This document shows, piece after piece, positions 22,907 through 35,311 of a DNA stretch of 64,000 bases. The stretch lies in the NCBI RefSeq assembly GCF_904846185.1, contig NZ_CAJGZQ010000001.1:62001-126000 (forward strand). The letters are read 5' to 3'. Each line of letters begins with the position of its first letter. The stretch's first letter is position 1. This DNA comes from Psychrobacter immobilis (lineage in GTDB: Bacteria > Pseudomonadota > Gammaproteobacteria > Pseudomonadales > Moraxellaceae). The translations under genes were made by a program, and so were the position numbers. The notes beneath the pieces were generated by a model. It saw only the letters and a program-made list of their open reading frames with translations, made no database searches and was not told where the DNA came from.

Positions 22907-23132
22907 AATGATTCCAATATAAGAGGGTTAAAAAGCATTGGCGCATGCGACAATTATTTAGTATATAACATCGATCTAACAGATTAATGTTATATATTTT
23001 GTGCATGACGCGATCTAATACCGTCAATGGTTAGAACAGTGGCGCTACTGTCTTAATAAAAAAATACAAGACAATGCGCCACTTTATTAGCCATCAAAGA
23101 CAGCCATAACCAATTCGGCTTAACCCGTTAAA

Positions 23133-24677
23133 TTAATAACTGTGATTTTGTTTAAAGGTCTCTAAAGATGACTTCAAACGACCTGCGATATCATCATTAT
23201 AATTCGCAGTATCATCAATCTCACGCATCAATTCACTTTGCTCATCATGCATATAGCGTAAGTAAGCTTCTTCAAAAGAACCGATTTTTTCGACAGGAAC
23301 GTCCGCTAAAAAGCCTTCATTCGATGCATAGATAACTGCAGCTTGCTCAGAGATTGACATTGGCTGATACTGCTTCTGCTTCATCAATTCAGTCACACGC
23401 TCACCATGATCAAGCTGTTCGCGAGTTGCGTCATCAAGATCTGATGCAAACTGAGCAAAGGCAGCCAATTCACGATACTGAGCTAGTGCAGTACGGATAC
23501 CACCAGATAGCTTCTTGATGATCTTAGTCTGAGCTGCCCCGCCCACACGAGATACCGAGATACCAGCGTTAACTGCTGGACGGATACCTGAGTTGAATAG
23601 GCTTGATTCTAAGAAAATCTGACCATCGGTGATTGAAATCACGTTAGTCGGTACGAATGCAGATACGTCACCAGCTTGGGTTTCAATAATTGGCAGTGCG
23701 GTTAAAGAACCGGTTTTACCAACTACTTCACCATTAGTAAACTTTTCTACGTACGCCGCGTTTACGCGTGATGCACGCTCAAGTAAACGTGAATGTAAAT
23801 AGAATACATCACCAGGATACGCTTCACGACCTGGCGGACGACGTAGCAATAGTGAAATTTGACGATAAGCAACGGCTTGTTTTGATAAGTCATCAAATAC
23901 AATCAGTGCATCTTCACCGCGGTCACGGAAGTATTCGCCCATCGTACAACCTGAATACGGTGCGATATACTGTAGTGCTGCTGGTTCTGACGCTGAAGCG
24001 ACGACGACAGTCGTATATGCTAATGCACCAGTTTGCTCAAGCTTGCGTACGACGTTTGCAATGGTAGAACGTTTCTGACCGATTGCGACGTATACACACT
24101 TGATACCAGATGATTTCTGCGCGATGATCGCATCGATAGCCATCGCGGTTTTACCCGTCTGACGGTCACCAATGATAAGCTCACGCTGACCACGACCAAT
24201 TGGAATCATAGTATCAACGGCTTTATAACCCGTCATTACTGGTTGATCTACTGACTGACGATCAATAACGCCTGGGGCGATTTTTTCGACTTTATCAGTC
24301 ATTTTGGCATCGATAGGACCTTTGCCATCAATAGGATTTCCCAAGGCGTCAACAACACGGCCTAGCAGCTCAGGACCTACTGGTACTTCAAGAATACGAC
24401 CAGTACAATAGGCTTTTTGACCTTCTTGCAGCTTTAGGTAATCACCAAGTACTACCGCGCCGACAGAATCACGCTCTAAGTTAAGCGCCATTCCATAGAT
24501 TTCGCCTTCAAACTCAATCATTTCGCCGTACATGGCATCTTCAAGACCATGAATCTGCACGATACCGTCAGATACTTTGACAATCGTGCCTTCATTCTTT
24601 GCAGTTGCACCCGCATCAAGGTCTTGAATACGCTGCTTAATCAGGTTACTGATTTCCGCTGGATTCAATTGTTGCAT
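23133..24677 (-). CDS. atpA: ATP synthase alpha subunit
   Basis: The non-catalytic nucleotide-binding subunit of F1 has 514 residues. It shows the Walker A loop GDRQTGKT near residue 170, the [46 protein letters not shown] core, and [15 protein letters not shown] gap of 226 bases separates it from atpG, larger than in E. coli, but no gene is seen in it. Confidence 0.99.
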   Translation of the reverse strand: MQQLNPAEISNLIKQRIQDLDAGATAKNEGTIVKVSDGIVQIHGLEDAMYGEMIEFEGEIYGMALNLERDSVGAVVLGDYLKLQEGQKAYCTGRILEVPVGPELLGRVVDALGNPIDGKGPIDAKMTDKVEKIAPGVIDRQSVDQPVMTGYKAVDTMIPIGRGQRELIIGDRQTGKTAMAIDAIIAQKSSGIKCVYVAIGQKRSTIANVVRKLEQTGALAYTTVVVASASEPAALQYIAPYSGCTMGEYFRDRGEDALIVFDDLSKQAVAYRQISLLLRRPPGREAYPGDVFYLHSRLLERASRVNAAYVEKFTNGEVVGKTGSLTALPIIETQAGDVSAFVPTNVISITDGQIFLESSLFNSGIRPAVNAGISVSRVGGAAQTKIIKKLSGGIRTALAQYRELAAFAQFASDLDDATREQLDHGERVTELMKQKQYQPMSISEQAAVIYASNEGFLADVPVEKIGSFEEAYLRYMHDEQSELMREIDDTANYNDDIAGRLKSSLETFKQNHSY

Positions 24678-24770
24678 TGCCTTGTTTCCTTTAATTTATG
24701 ATAACCCGCCCACTGACTTAAATGCTCTTACTTTCACGCAAATCATAGATGACTGCGCTGGTAAATGGCA

Positions 24771-25394
24771 TTAGGCCGTTAGCTGTGTTTTTAACTGTTG
24801 TAACTTGCCGCGCATCGAATCATCAATGATTTTGTCACCGACTTTGATGGTAGCGCCTGCCAATAGACTTGGATCGACCGACTCATGAATCACCACACTA
24901 GCATTTAACGATGCAGCAAGGCGCGTTTGAAGCATTTCACGCTGAGCCTCAGTCAATGGATAGGCAGAGGTCACGTAAGCATCAAGCTGCTTTAAGCTTA
25001 TTGCCTTGTGGCGGCGATAATGCTCATAGACTTCAGGAAGCAGCGCCAGACGCTCTTGCTGCGCCAACTGCTTAATAAAATTATTGAGCGCTGGTGACAC
25101 TTTAGGATAGCTAATACTATTACCATAACGAGAGCCTTTGCTCTCGCCTAGTAGCTGTTTAAAAGCAGAGTCGCTATCACCAGCCACTTGTGAGTCATAA
25201 AGATCAACCAAAGCAGCTGACTTATGCTCAGCCGTAACGGCTGGATTTTCTAGCCATGTACGGAACGCTTTGTCATTGACAATTGCACTGGCGACAAACA
25301 AGAAATTTTCCCACTCGTTTACAGCCCCGTTTTCGTTGGCATAGTCAAACGCGGCTTTAGCGTAGGGTCGTGCTAAGGTTGATAAGTCAGCCAT
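24771..25394 (-). CDS. atpH: ATP synthase delta subunit
   Basis: Delta joins the peripheral stalk to the top of F1. The protein has the N-terminal [13 protein letters not shown] motif and the C-terminal [21 protein letters not shown] signature. At 207 residues it is longer than the 177 of E. coli because of an insertion in the middle (about residues 70-95, [19 protein letters not shown]). The gap to atpF is 13 bases. Confidence 0.96.
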   Translation of the reverse strand: MADLSTLARPYAKAAFDYANENGAVNEWENFLFVASAIVNDKAFRTWLENPAVTAEHKSAALVDLYDSQVAGDSDSAFKQLLGESKGSRYGNSISYPKVSPALNNFIKQLAQQERLALLPEVYEHYRRHKAISLKQLDAYVTSAYPLTEAQREMLQTRLAASLNASVVIHESVDPSLLAGATIKVGDKIIDDSMRGKLQQLKTQLTA

Positions 25395-25407
25395 TATATC
25401 CTCACAG

Positions 25408-25878
25408 TTACAGCTTTGCCGCCAGTTGGTCTAACATACTGGCATGTTTTTGCACATCGACTTTGTCTTGCAAAATCTTTTCTGCACCAAGTACAGCCAG
25501 TTCAGCAACTTGGGCACGTAATGATTCACGCGCTTGATTGATTTCTTGGTCGATAGACGCTTGCGCTTGTTGGCGAATGCGCTCGCCTTCCACTTGGGCC
25601 TGCATTTTTGCATCTTCGACAAGCTGGTTGGCACTCTTGTTCGCTTGCTCGATTAAAGCAGCAGCTTTGGTCTTTGCAAGATCAAGCTCCTGCTGGACGT
25701 CTTGCTCAGCGGTCGCCAGATCTGCTTTTGCTTTTTCTGCGGCATTCAGGCCTTCAGCAATTTTACGCTGACGCTCATTGATGGCACCAATAAGTGGTGG
25801 CCACACGAATTTCATGCAGAACATCACAAAGATTGCAAAAGCAATGGCTTGACCGATGAGGGTAGAATTGATATTCAC
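25408..25878 (-). CDS. atpF: ATP synthase b subunit
   Basis: Subunit b forms the peripheral stalk as a dimer. The 156-residue protein has one N-terminal membrane helix ([22 protein letters not shown]) and then a long Ala-, Glu-, Gln- and Lys-rich coiled coil. Length equals E. coli AtpF. It lies between atpE and atpH. Confidence 0.98.
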   Translation of the reverse strand: MNINSTLIGQAIAFAIFVMFCMKFVWPPLIGAINERQRKIAEGLNAAEKAKADLATAEQDVQQELDLAKTKAAALIEQANKSANQLVEDAKMQAQVEGERIRQQAQASIDQEINQARESLRAQVAELAVLGAEKILQDKVDVQKHASMLDQLAAKL

Positions 25879-25995
25879 GTGATCACCTCTTTGTTAATGA
25901 AAAATCAGTTTCATTGATCATATTTGATAGCCAAACTTTGGCTATGGTTAACATACAAACTTTGACTACCAAACATTTACAACTGAGCTTTCTGA

Positions 25996-26262
<267 letters not shown>

Positions 26263-26277
26263 CTATTGAATGTCTAA

Positions 26278-27828
<1,551 letters not shown>

Positions 27829-28227
27829 CTAGCGTATATGCCACAACATCCAACTGTGACTAATTTGCATTACCATAAAACCGATAAACAGCGCAGGCGC
27901 AGATAGGGGTTGTACGGTAATAAAAATTAGTGCGAAACCAAACACAGTCAATAGCCATTTGGCCATTTGACCTCGATATAGCTGGCTAACAATATGTTGG
28001 CGCGCGCGATATCCAGTGTACCAAAAGATAAAAAAAGCAAATACAGCTTGGGTAGCAAAACTGAGTAGCGCACCAATAGCGGCGCTTTTTGCGACAGTAA
28101 GCTCACTATGTAGCCAACTGATATCTAAAGCCCAAGCAATAATAATAAGGATAAATAATATCCACGCTTGGCGTTTGATATAGATGCCAATTTTATCTTT
28201 TTGTGTGCGTTTGGCAGGCTTGGTCAT
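27829..28227 (-). CDS. atpI: ATP synthase subunit I
   Basis: AtpI is a small membrane protein that helps assemble the c ring. The 132-residue sequence has four hydrophobic segments (AWILFILIIIAWAL, AAIGALLSFATQAVFAFFIFW, WLLTVFGFALIFITV, ALFIGFMVMQI) and a basic N-terminus, which fits the family. Sequence conservation in AtpI is low, so the position upstream of atpB is part of the argument. Confidence 0.85.
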   Translation of the reverse strand: MTKPAKRTQKDKIGIYIKRQAWILFILIIIAWALDISWLHSELTVAKSAAIGALLSFATQAVFAFFIFWYTGYRARQHIVSQLYRGQMAKWLLTVFGFALIFITVQPLSAPALFIGFMVMQISHSWMLWHIR

Positions 28228-28518
28228 CGGTAATGTAATCCTATAGCCTTACAGCATTGGGATAAGGTGGCAATATAACATCGTCGCGACACTTTTATCC
28301 GTGAACGGCTCACTCTACAGGTGTTACCTTTTAACCAAAATAAAACGCCACTTATTATAAGGGGCATACCACCGTTAAGCAAGAAAAATATACCTTTTAT
28401 CAGTGACCTAGCCGAATCACTCATAGACATCATAGTTACTGACCAATGGATAACACCCAAAGTATGACTACATAATGGCTGCTACAGCGTTGCAAGCCAC
28501 TATGGTTAATCAGTTATC

Positions 28519-29409
28519 CTACGATATACATTGATAGATTTGCTGTGCCATCGTCTGCCAACCACTCACAAAGTCTTTACTATTGCTCATATCTTCAGGT
28601 TGCACAGTGGTTTTTACAGGCTGTAACTTAGCCAGTAGACCTTTGGCTGGTTGACTTGGGCTAACCAGACACATTTGCTTGGCTGGACGCTTCTCATTTA
28701 GCCAGCGTATTTGGCTTGCTCGAGGTGCTAAATGGTGGTCAGTGCTTAAACTGCCAACAAGCTTTAGGTTTGTGCTGGATTCGATGTATTGATAAGCATC
28801 ATGATAGGCCCAATAAGGCTGGGTTTGCTGCTTGCCTTTAGCTTGTTTTACGAAAGATGCCACTCCCCTATCCATTCGCTGAGCAAATTTTTGCGCATTG
28901 GCGTGATAAAGTGCTTTATATTGCGGATTAGCATGGCTATGAATCACGGCAAGGGCACGAGTCATGGCTTTGGCATTTTCAGGATCTAACCATATATGTG
29001 GATCCAAGGTGCCAGAAATAGGCTTGCCTTGGATGTCACGTAGCGGATGACGATTAAAGGCATCAAATTCAAATAAGGCAATCGCATTGGGTGCGGTATT
29101 AAGGCTTGCCGCCAAGTTATTTTCTAATGGCTCACCAAACCACACGACAAATTTACTGTCCTGAATGGCTTTAATATCGCCTGGGCTGATACTGCCATGA
29201 TGACCTACCTCCCCTGCTTGCAATAACTGCTTGGCAGGCGGTGAACCTTCAGTCACTGCTTGACTCAATAAAAACAGTGGGTAGTTACTCACGCTGACTG
29301 TTGCCGCTTGTGCACTCACAGTAAAGACGCCTAATGCAACTATGCCCGTAATGAGCCATCGCTGTAGTATAATGGTTGAGCTTAAAAAATATTTGAAAAC
29401 TGAGTTCAT
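28519..29409 (-). CDS. znuA: Zinc ABC transporter periplasmic binding protein
   Basis: ZnuA captures zinc in the periplasm and passes it to ZnuB. The 296-residue protein (ATG at 29409) has a signal peptide ending in VSAQA and the metal-ligand positions HHGSISPGD, HIWLDPENA and YHDAYQYIE, then a DHHLAPRASQI segment. The usual His- and Asp-rich loop before the second ligand is absent here, with only a short loop (AFNRHPLRDIQG). A start 15 codons upstream lacks a ribosome site. It is divergent from zur, with a Zur-type palindrome between. Confidence 0.9.
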   Translation of the reverse strand: MNSVFKYFLSSTIILQRWLITGIVALGVFTVSAQAATVSVSNYPLFLLSQAVTEGSPPAKQLLQAGEVGHHGSISPGDIKAIQDSKFVVWFGEPLENNLAASLNTAPNAIALFEFDAFNRHPLRDIQGKPISGTLDPHIWLDPENAKAMTRALAVIHSHANPQYKALYHANAQKFAQRMDRGVASFVKQAKGKQQTQPYWAYHDAYQYIESSTNLKLVGSLSTDHHLAPRASQIRWLNEKRPAKQMCLVSPSQPAKGLLAKLQPVKTTVQPEDMSNSKDFVSGWQTMAQQIYQCIS

Positions 29410-29538
29410 AATAGATTCTTTAATGTATGAAAGATAAAATATGAGTGGAAACATTTAGACGTTATCGCCGTTGTATCTGAGTGATCATCAAGGTATCAAT
29501 AAATAAGCCAAGATCACTTATCTGCTCTTATTTTTAGT

Positions 29539-29555
29539 ATGTTATACTATAACAT
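29539..29555. promoter_or_regulatory. Zur box in the znuA-zur intergenic region
   Basis: The 17-bp sequence ATGTTATACTATAACAT is a perfect palindrome around one central base and matches the core of the known Zur box of gammaproteobacteria. It sits between znuA and zur, about 50 bases before the zur start and 130 bases before znuA. Binding by Zur with zinc would repress both operons. Confidence 0.88.
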
Positions 29556-29605
29556 TATAAATTACTATAATAACAGTGCCATTTTATTTTGTAGGAGCTT
29601 GCACC

Positions 29606-30199
29606 ATGTCCACCAGTTTATCAGTCTGCGAACATTTACATGATGTGCAGGACTTTACGCCGCATGACGTGACCGAGCGCCTAATGGCAGCAAAAGAACA
29701 ATGTCGCCTGAATGGTGCGCGATTTACCCCATTGCGCCAGCAAATATATCAATTGGTATTGGCAGCCAATAAACCTATCGGTGCATATGATTTGATCACG
29801 CAATTGCAGCAAATGCGCTTATCAGAGCCTAATAACAATGATGACAGCAGCGAAGCGCTTAGCTCGCAACAGCACCCAACGAAAGCGGCATCTAAAGAAA
29901 TTAGCTCTAAAAAACAAGCGCCAAAAAATGTCGCGCCACCCACTGTCTATCGCAGTCTGGAGTTTTTATTGAGTGAAGGCTTGATACATCAATTGACCTC
30001 TATCAATGCTTATGTGCCCTGCTGTCACCCACGCGCCCAGCATACCGCAGCATTTTTAATCTGTGGTCAATGTCAGCGTGTACAAGAATGTAGCAGTGTG
30101 CCCGTACAGGAAATGATGAGTTTTGCTGAGCAAGACGTTGGCTTTATTGTGGAACGCAGTGTGATTGAGCTAAGTGGTCGTTGCCAAGCGTGCCAGTAA
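29606..30199 (+). CDS. zur: Zinc uptake regulator Zur (Fur family)
   Basis: Zur represses zinc uptake genes when zinc is plentiful. The protein (197 residues from the ATG at 29606) has a GTAGGAG ribosome site 8-9 bases upstream, which rules out a start ten codons earlier. It has the Fur-type helix FTPLRQQIYQLVLAANKPIGAYDLI and the recognition segment PPTVYRSLEFLLSEGLIHQL. Four cysteines for a structural zinc follow (CGQC and CQAC), along with HPRAQHTAAFL. A Ser-, Gln- and Lys-rich insertion of about 35 residues lies between the two DNA-binding halves. Confidence 0.9.
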   Translation: MSTSLSVCEHLHDVQDFTPHDVTERLMAAKEQCRLNGARFTPLRQQIYQLVLAANKPIGAYDLITQLQQMRLSEPNNNDDSSEALSSQQHPTKAASKEISSKKQAPKNVAPPTVYRSLEFLLSEGLIHQLTSINAYVPCCHPRAQHTAAFLICGQCQRVQECSSVPVQEMMSFAEQDVGFIVERSVIELSGRCQACQ

Positions 30200-30279
30200 C
30201 ACACCCTAACCACTGAAGCCTAAGTCATTGTCCTCCGTTTTTTATTTGTATTACTCATTCACTTATTGGTTGCCATACT

Positions 30280-31077
30280 ATGAGCCTGTCTACCTCACCG
30301 TCTAATCAACCGAACTTTTCCGCTGTTGATGGCAATACCATTAACACTGCGAGTAAACTGCTGAGCCTAAGCGATATCAGCTACGATATAGGGCATCAAC
30401 GCTTACTCTCACATATTGATATCGACATTGCGGTTAATGAAACAGTCAGTCTTATTGGACCCAATGGCGCTGGTAAGTCAACGTTGGTCAAACTTATTTT
30501 GGGATTGATTGAGCCAACTAAAGGGCACATTAACTCTCATCAAAAGTTACAGCTTGGCTATGTGCCGCAGCGCTTTGCTGTACCGCCGATATTGCCATTA
30601 CGAGTCTGCGATTTATTGGCACAAGCGGATAAAAGGCGCTTAACGTCTGAGCAGCGTCAATTTATCTTTGATAACTTGTCATTGACACACTTACTATCGC
30701 GACAAATGCTGCACCTGTCGGGTGGTGAGACACAAAGGGTCTTGCTCGCGCGAGCACTGTTAGACAAACCCAACTTATTGATTTTAGATGAGCCGATGCA
30801 AGGACTGGACCCTGATACTGAGGTTTGGCTCTATCAGTTTATTGATGAGCTGCCGGAGTTTTTGCGTTGTGCCATGCTGGTGGTATCGCATGATCTGCAT
30901 TGGGTCATGAAAGGCAGTCGACGCGTGATTTGTCTTAATAAGCATATTTGCTGTGAGGGACAACCAAGCGAGCTTGCCATTAGTAGTGAGTTTCAAAAGC
31001 TATTTGGGCATCATTATGAGCAGCCTTATGTACATCAACCGCATGCCTGTGAGCATCACGCCCCAAGCGAACTATAA
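30280..31077 (+). CDS. znuC: Zinc ABC transporter ATPase
   Basis: ZnuC is the ATPase that powers zinc import. The 265-residue protein shows the Walker A loop GPNGAGKST near residue 65, the signature LSGGETQRVLLARAL, and the Walker B LLILDEPMQGLD. A His-rich C-terminal tail (HHYEQPYVHQPHACEHHAP) is notable and is common among zinc ABC ATPases. It is 80 bases after zur. Confidence 0.95.
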   Translation: MSLSTSPSNQPNFSAVDGNTINTASKLLSLSDISYDIGHQRLLSHIDIDIAVNETVSLIGPNGAGKSTLVKLILGLIEPTKGHINSHQKLQLGYVPQRFAVPPILPLRVCDLLAQADKRRLTSEQRQFIFDNLSLTHLLSRQMLHLSGGETQRVLLARALLDKPNLLILDEPMQGLDPDTEVWLYQFIDELPEFLRCAMLVVSHDLHWVMKGSRRVICLNKHICCEGQPSELAISSEFQKLFGHHYEQPYVHQPHACEHHAPSEL

Positions 31078-31183
31078 TCATTAAGGCGCGTTGAACATTC
31101 ACAAATATAAAATATATTGAAGCTTGATACATCAAACACATATCGAGCGTTGAGCTTTATAAAAACTTTTACGGATATTCATT

Positions 31184-32002
31184 ATGACTGCTTGGTTAGC
31201 CATCATTGCCCCCGCTTGGATCGCTGGCAGTATTTTAGCGTTACTATCAGCGCCTTTAGGTTGCTTAGTCTTGTGGCGACGCATGGCTTTTTTTGCTGAT
31301 GCTTTAGCACATGGTACCTTGCTTGGCGTGGCTTTAGCAGTATGGTGGCAATTACCTATGGGTATTGGCATTGCCTTGGTCAGCGTCATGGTGGTGCTAG
31401 GGCTGGTATTAATCGATGATGAGCGCCTGCCTGTCGATGCGGTTTTGGCGGTGGTGGCGGTGTCATTGTTATGCTTAGGTTTATTGGCTTTGACCCAGTT
31501 GACTGACCAACAAGCAAACGTACTGGGGTTTTTGTTTGGTAATTTGCTAGAGCTTGATTGGGCAGACTTGCCCTTACTTGCTGGTAGCGTGCTGGTAGGG
31601 CTCGGTCTACTTATGTATATATGGCCTGCACAAATTAAGCTTGCCACTCATGAAGCACTGGCGCGTATTCAAGGTGTTAATCCGACACGCCAGCGGCTGT
31701 TCTTCATGGGCGTATTGGCGGGATTTTGTGCGATTGCCCTGCAAGCGGTTGGTAGTTTACTAATCAGCGGTTTATTGGTATTACCAGCATTAACGGCACG
31801 TTTGTGGTCATCATCGCCAAAACAAATGGTCGTTATATCGCTACTGATCGCACAGCTTGGCGTGACGCTAGGCGTTTGGGGAAGCATCTGGCTAGATATT
31901 CAGACAGGACTTGCTATCGTATTAATATTAGCCATTTTATTTTTTATCGCGCTGATTTTCTCAAAGCTCAGCACTGCAAAAATTTGGTCAGCGCGCCGTT
32001 AG
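31184..32002 (+). CDS. znuB: Zinc ABC transporter permease
   Basis: ZnuB is the membrane channel of the zinc importer. The 272-residue protein has about eight hydrophobic segments and the ABC-3 family motifs ALLSAPLGCLVLWRRMAFFADALAHGTLLGVAL and ISGLLVLPALTARLW. It follows znuC by 106 bases, so the order zur-znuC-znuB is an operon regulated from the divergent Zur box. Confidence 0.95.
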   Translation: MTAWLAIIAPAWIAGSILALLSAPLGCLVLWRRMAFFADALAHGTLLGVALAVWWQLPMGIGIALVSVMVVLGLVLIDDERLPVDAVLAVVAVSLLCLGLLALTQLTDQQANVLGFLFGNLLELDWADLPLLAGSVLVGLGLLMYIWPAQIKLATHEALARIQGVNPTRQRLFFMGVLAGFCAIALQAVGSLLISGLLVLPALTARLWSSSPKQMVVISLLIAQLGVTLGVWGSIWLDIQTGLAIVLILAILFFIALIFSKLSTAKIWSARR

Positions 32003-32252
32003 ACACATTATGGTTCACATAAAGCCGCTGGTTTTTTATCCTCTTATCCAACTTTATTTCATCAATATGATAGAGCTTTCATTGACTTTATGTTATAAAC
32101 TTGCCCTAATACCATCGACATACTAGCGGCGTCAAGCCAAAAAACATATTGGTCAGACCAAAATTCATTAGTCTACTCGATGCATGACATCTATTTATCT
32201 ATCATTCGTTTTAACAGCATCACTTGTTTCGATACGATGAGGGACTGACCCA

Positions 32253-33098
32253 ATGCTAAGCTACCCTGTTAATAAAATTAGCACACCAGATGAACAGGTA
32301 AACATACTACAAATCACAGATTTGCATTTATCAACGCCCGTTTCTTCTAGTGTTGATGGCGATACTAACAATAGCGAAGCCACTGTCTGTCAGCAATGCT
32401 TTGAAACAGTACTACAGCAAGCATTGAGTAGCGACATTCGCTGCGATTTGATTATCGTGACTGGCGACTTAGTCAATGAAGTAAAACCCGCTATTTACGA
32501 TCATATTTTTGAGGTATTGCAAGCCACCAATATTCCTTTTGCTTGTATCGCAGGCAATCATGATGTGACGGATGAGATAGGTAGTGACTTGCCATTCTTT
32601 GAGCGCGAACTGATTGCTCAACCTGCTGACCCGCGCTTGCTAAGCCGGCATGTCATTGAGACTGATCGTTGGCAGCTGTTGTTATTAGACTCATCCATCA
32701 CGGGTAAAGTCGCGGGCGAGATAACGCCTACCGATATTGACTGGTTATGCGAGAGACTCGATGCTTGTGATAAGCCTGCGCTGATTGCTCTACATCATCA
32801 TGTCATTCCCGTAGACTCTGACTGGATTGACACGCATATGGCAGAGAATAGTGAGGCCTTTTGGCAGCATCTGTTAGGATTTGACCATCTCAAGGTCATT
32901 ATCAGTGGTCATACGCACCAAGAGCAGGTTCGCCATCGTCAAGGAGTCACGGTCTATAGTACGCCATCTACTTGCTACCAGTTCAAGCCTTATGAGAATG
33001 ATTTTTCCTATGATAAAAGCGTCCCGCCTGGTTACCGTTGGTTGCAATTAGCCAACAATGGAAAGGTTGCAAGCTGGGTAGAAAGACTGGATACTTGA
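32253..33098 (+). CDS. cpdA: Metallophosphoesterase, cyclic AMP phosphodiesterase type
   Basis: The 281-residue protein has all five blocks of the calcineurin-like fold: ITDLHLS, VTGDLVNE, GNHDV, LHHHVIPVD and SGHTHQEQ. This set and length match CpdA, which hydrolyses 3',5'-cyclic AMP and lowers CRP activity. A run of Ser, Asp and Asn after the first block is an unusual insertion. Substrate is inferred from the family and not proven here. Confidence 0.82.
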   Translation: MLSYPVNKISTPDEQVNILQITDLHLSTPVSSSVDGDTNNSEATVCQQCFETVLQQALSSDIRCDLIIVTGDLVNEVKPAIYDHIFEVLQATNIPFACIAGNHDVTDEIGSDLPFFERELIAQPADPRLLSRHVIETDRWQLLLLDSSITGKVAGEITPTDIDWLCERLDACDKPALIALHHHVIPVDSDWIDTHMAENSEAFWQHLLGFDHLKVIISGHTHQEQVRHRQGVTVYSTPSTCYQFKPYENDFSYDKSVPPGYRWLQLANNGKVASWVERLDT

Positions 33099-33591
33099 CG
33101 CCCAGATTTATTGGCACCCATACTGATGTAAGCCCTTATACCCCAAGCTATTGACTGATATTTCTGAGTTCAGAATACAATGACTGGCATGGTAAAAGCG
33201 ACATGATGATGAAAAATGACTTCATTATTGTCAGAAACAATGATACAACGTATAAAACGAAATGAGGACTGCCTAGTATCTGGTATTAGGTAGAATTATA
33301 ATAGCTAGGATGGCTAAATCGATCACAGCTAAGTCTTCACAGTCAGTGATTTTTCGCATTATTAAGACAACACTATTTAAATAAAAATATGCATAACCAT
33401 ATACCTGACCATTGATAGATTGCTTTGAGCATATCAAGATAACTGTACTATTAGATCCGCTGTGTTACTTGTGTTACCAAGTGGTAAAACGTTTTATAAA
33501 GGGACAAATTATAGCGTTTATGACATTGATAGCGTCTTGTCTTTTGATACGTCGTTTTATTGAATTAATTTGAAAAAAGTAGGATACCCAT
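33099..33591. other. Intergenic region upstream of dksA
   Basis: The region of 493 bases carries the dksA promoter. A TATAAT element occurs at 33297-33302, but the match to a -35 box is poor. I see no gene on either strand. Confidence 0.4.
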
Positions 33592-34029
33592 ATGAGCACC
33601 CTGACCACGAATCCAAGTGAAGCTAAGTTTACTCCTTATGTGCCTGCCAAAGACGAAGAGTACATGTCTGATGCGCAGTTAGAGCACTTTAAGGCTATAT
33701 TATTGGATTGGAAGAGCCAACTGATTGGCGAAGCGGATCGCACTAAGACTTATATCCAAGATGAGTCCAGTGCTATGCCGGATATCAATGATCGCGCCAC
33801 CCAAGAAGAAGAGTTTGCCCTCGCATTGCGTACGCGTGACCGCGAACGTAAACTCATTCGCAAAATTGATAAGTCTATGGCAGAAATCGAAAACGATGAT
33901 TATGGATTTTGTGAGACTTGCGGGGTAGAGATTGGTCTGCGTCGTCTCGAAGCACGCCCAACGGCCACCCAGTGTATCGACTGTAAAACACTGTCTGAGA
34001 TTAAAGAGCGTCAAAATCAAGGCGCTTAA
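33592..34029 (+). CDS. dksA: RNA polymerase-binding transcription factor DksA
   Basis: DksA binds in the secondary channel of RNA polymerase and, with ppGpp, alters promoter use during starvation. The 145-residue protein has the coiled coil with the acidic tip DINDRATQEEE and the zinc finger FCETCG followed by CIDCK. Length is normal. The gluQ gene is about 250 bases downstream, a linkage seen in many gammaproteobacteria. Confidence 0.97.
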   Translation: MSTLTTNPSEAKFTPYVPAKDEEYMSDAQLEHFKAILLDWKSQLIGEADRTKTYIQDESSAMPDINDRATQEEEFALALRTRDRERKLIRKIDKSMAEIENDDYGFCETCGVEIGLRRLEARPTATQCIDCKTLSEIKERQNQGA

Positions 34030-34277
34030 ATGAGAGACGACTCATCTAAATATTAGAATATAAGCACAAGCGATCATATTATGGTCGCTTGCTGCGTTTT
34101 AAATGGCTGGTTTTTAGTCAATGCATCATGTCTGATACAGACTTTTAAGCTTGCTTATATTAATTTGACTAACAAAACAGACTCATTTCACAAATATCTT
34201 TTTACGAATATATTTATTATTCTATCTTCTACCTTTTCTACTGACAATTTCCTACCTTGAAAACTAACCTTATTCCT

Positions 34278-35219
34278 ATGCCCACTCCAATCATACCAGC
34301 ACAGCCGATTGGTCGTTTTGCTCCCTCACCGACTGGTGAACTGCATCTTGGCTCATTGACGACTGCGCTTGCCAGCTTTTGCCATATAAAATCCATTGGT
34401 GGCAAATGGCTACTGCGTATTGAAGACACTGATACCGAACGCTGTGATCAGCAATTTACTGAGCAAATTTTGATTGATTTGGAAGCGCTTGGATTGTACT
34501 GGGACGGTGATATCATTTATCAATCTGAGCGTATTGATATTTATAATGATTATCTACACTCAGCCCTGCATCCGCTCACTTATGGTTGTCAGTGCTCGCG
34601 TAAAGATTTGGAGCAATACTGGGCGCAAGAAGAGCTGAGCCCAGCTTATGATGCTAACCCATTGCAACCAAACAGGAAGCGCTATCCACGCTGCTGCGTC
34701 AGCGCTGACCTTGATAGAGAGCAACATAAGCTACGCATACAGCTACCGAATTATAAGATTGGTTTTAACGACGGTATTCAAGGATTGCAGTGGGATAATC
34801 CTCAGCAGACATTGGGTGATATGGTGGTACGTCGCCAAGATGGTATGATCAATTATATTTTGGCTGCCAGCCTTGATGATGGACTGCAACAAGTGACACA
34901 TATTATGCGCGGTCTAGATATCCTACCCATGACGACAGCGCAAATCAGCATCATGGATGCCGCACGCTTACCTGCCATCGATCATTGGTATCACTTGCCA
35001 CTGATATGTCATGCTGATGGACAAAAACTCTCCAAGCAAAACCTAGCACAACCCATTGATACACGGGATCCAAGTAAACTTATCGCCGATGCTTTACAAC
35101 TATTACAGCAACCAGCCGTTGATAGAGACATACCTACTCGTATGTTAAAGCAAGCCATTGCTCAATGGGACAGTACGCCGCTACAAGGCAAGCAACAGTT
35201 AAATATGCACAGTGGATAA
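34278..35219 (+). CDS. gluQ: Glutamyl-Q tRNA(Asp) synthetase
   Basis: GluQ attaches glutamate to queuosine in the anticodon of tRNA(Asp). The 313-residue protein starts [20 protein letters not shown], where the ATG at 34278 fits the family better than a TTG seven codons earlier. It has the HIGH-like HLGSL, the tetracysteine-type zinc site around GCQCSRKD and RCC, and the KLSKQN loop. Relative to full GluRS it lacks the anticodon-binding domain. Confidence 0.93.
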   Translation: MPTPIIPAQPIGRFAPSPTGELHLGSLTTALASFCHIKSIGGKWLLRIEDTDTERCDQQFTEQILIDLEALGLYWDGDIIYQSERIDIYNDYLHSALHPLTYGCQCSRKDLEQYWAQEELSPAYDANPLQPNRKRYPRCCVSADLDREQHKLRIQLPNYKIGFNDGIQGLQWDNPQQTLGDMVVRRQDGMINYILAASLDDGLQQVTHIMRGLDILPMTTAQISIMDAARLPAIDHWYHLPLICHADGQKLSKQNLAQPIDTRDPSKLIADALQLLQQPAVDRDIPTRMLKQAIAQWDSTPLQGKQQLNMHSG

Positions 35220-35311
35220 AAGTCAGCTAGCAAAAAGCGCCACTATTTAGCGACGCTTTTTTGGATAATGCCAGTCATGATGCATCGAGCCTATAACTAA
35301 TGCTCAACCTA

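Noticed and set aside
28224-28460. A 78-codon minus-strand frame just upstream of and overlapping the atpI start
   Set aside because: It has one hydrophobic stretch, but no good ribosome site, and the second half looks random. It is probably the promoter region of atpI.
31132-31647. A 171-codon frame antisense to znuB
   Set aside because: It is rich in Ser, Thr, Lys and Pro, as expected from the complement of a hydrophobic gene, and znuB is clearly the real gene.
34257-34277. A TTG start for gluQ
   Set aside because: The extra seven residues are not family-like, and the ATG at 34278 fits the usual N-terminus.
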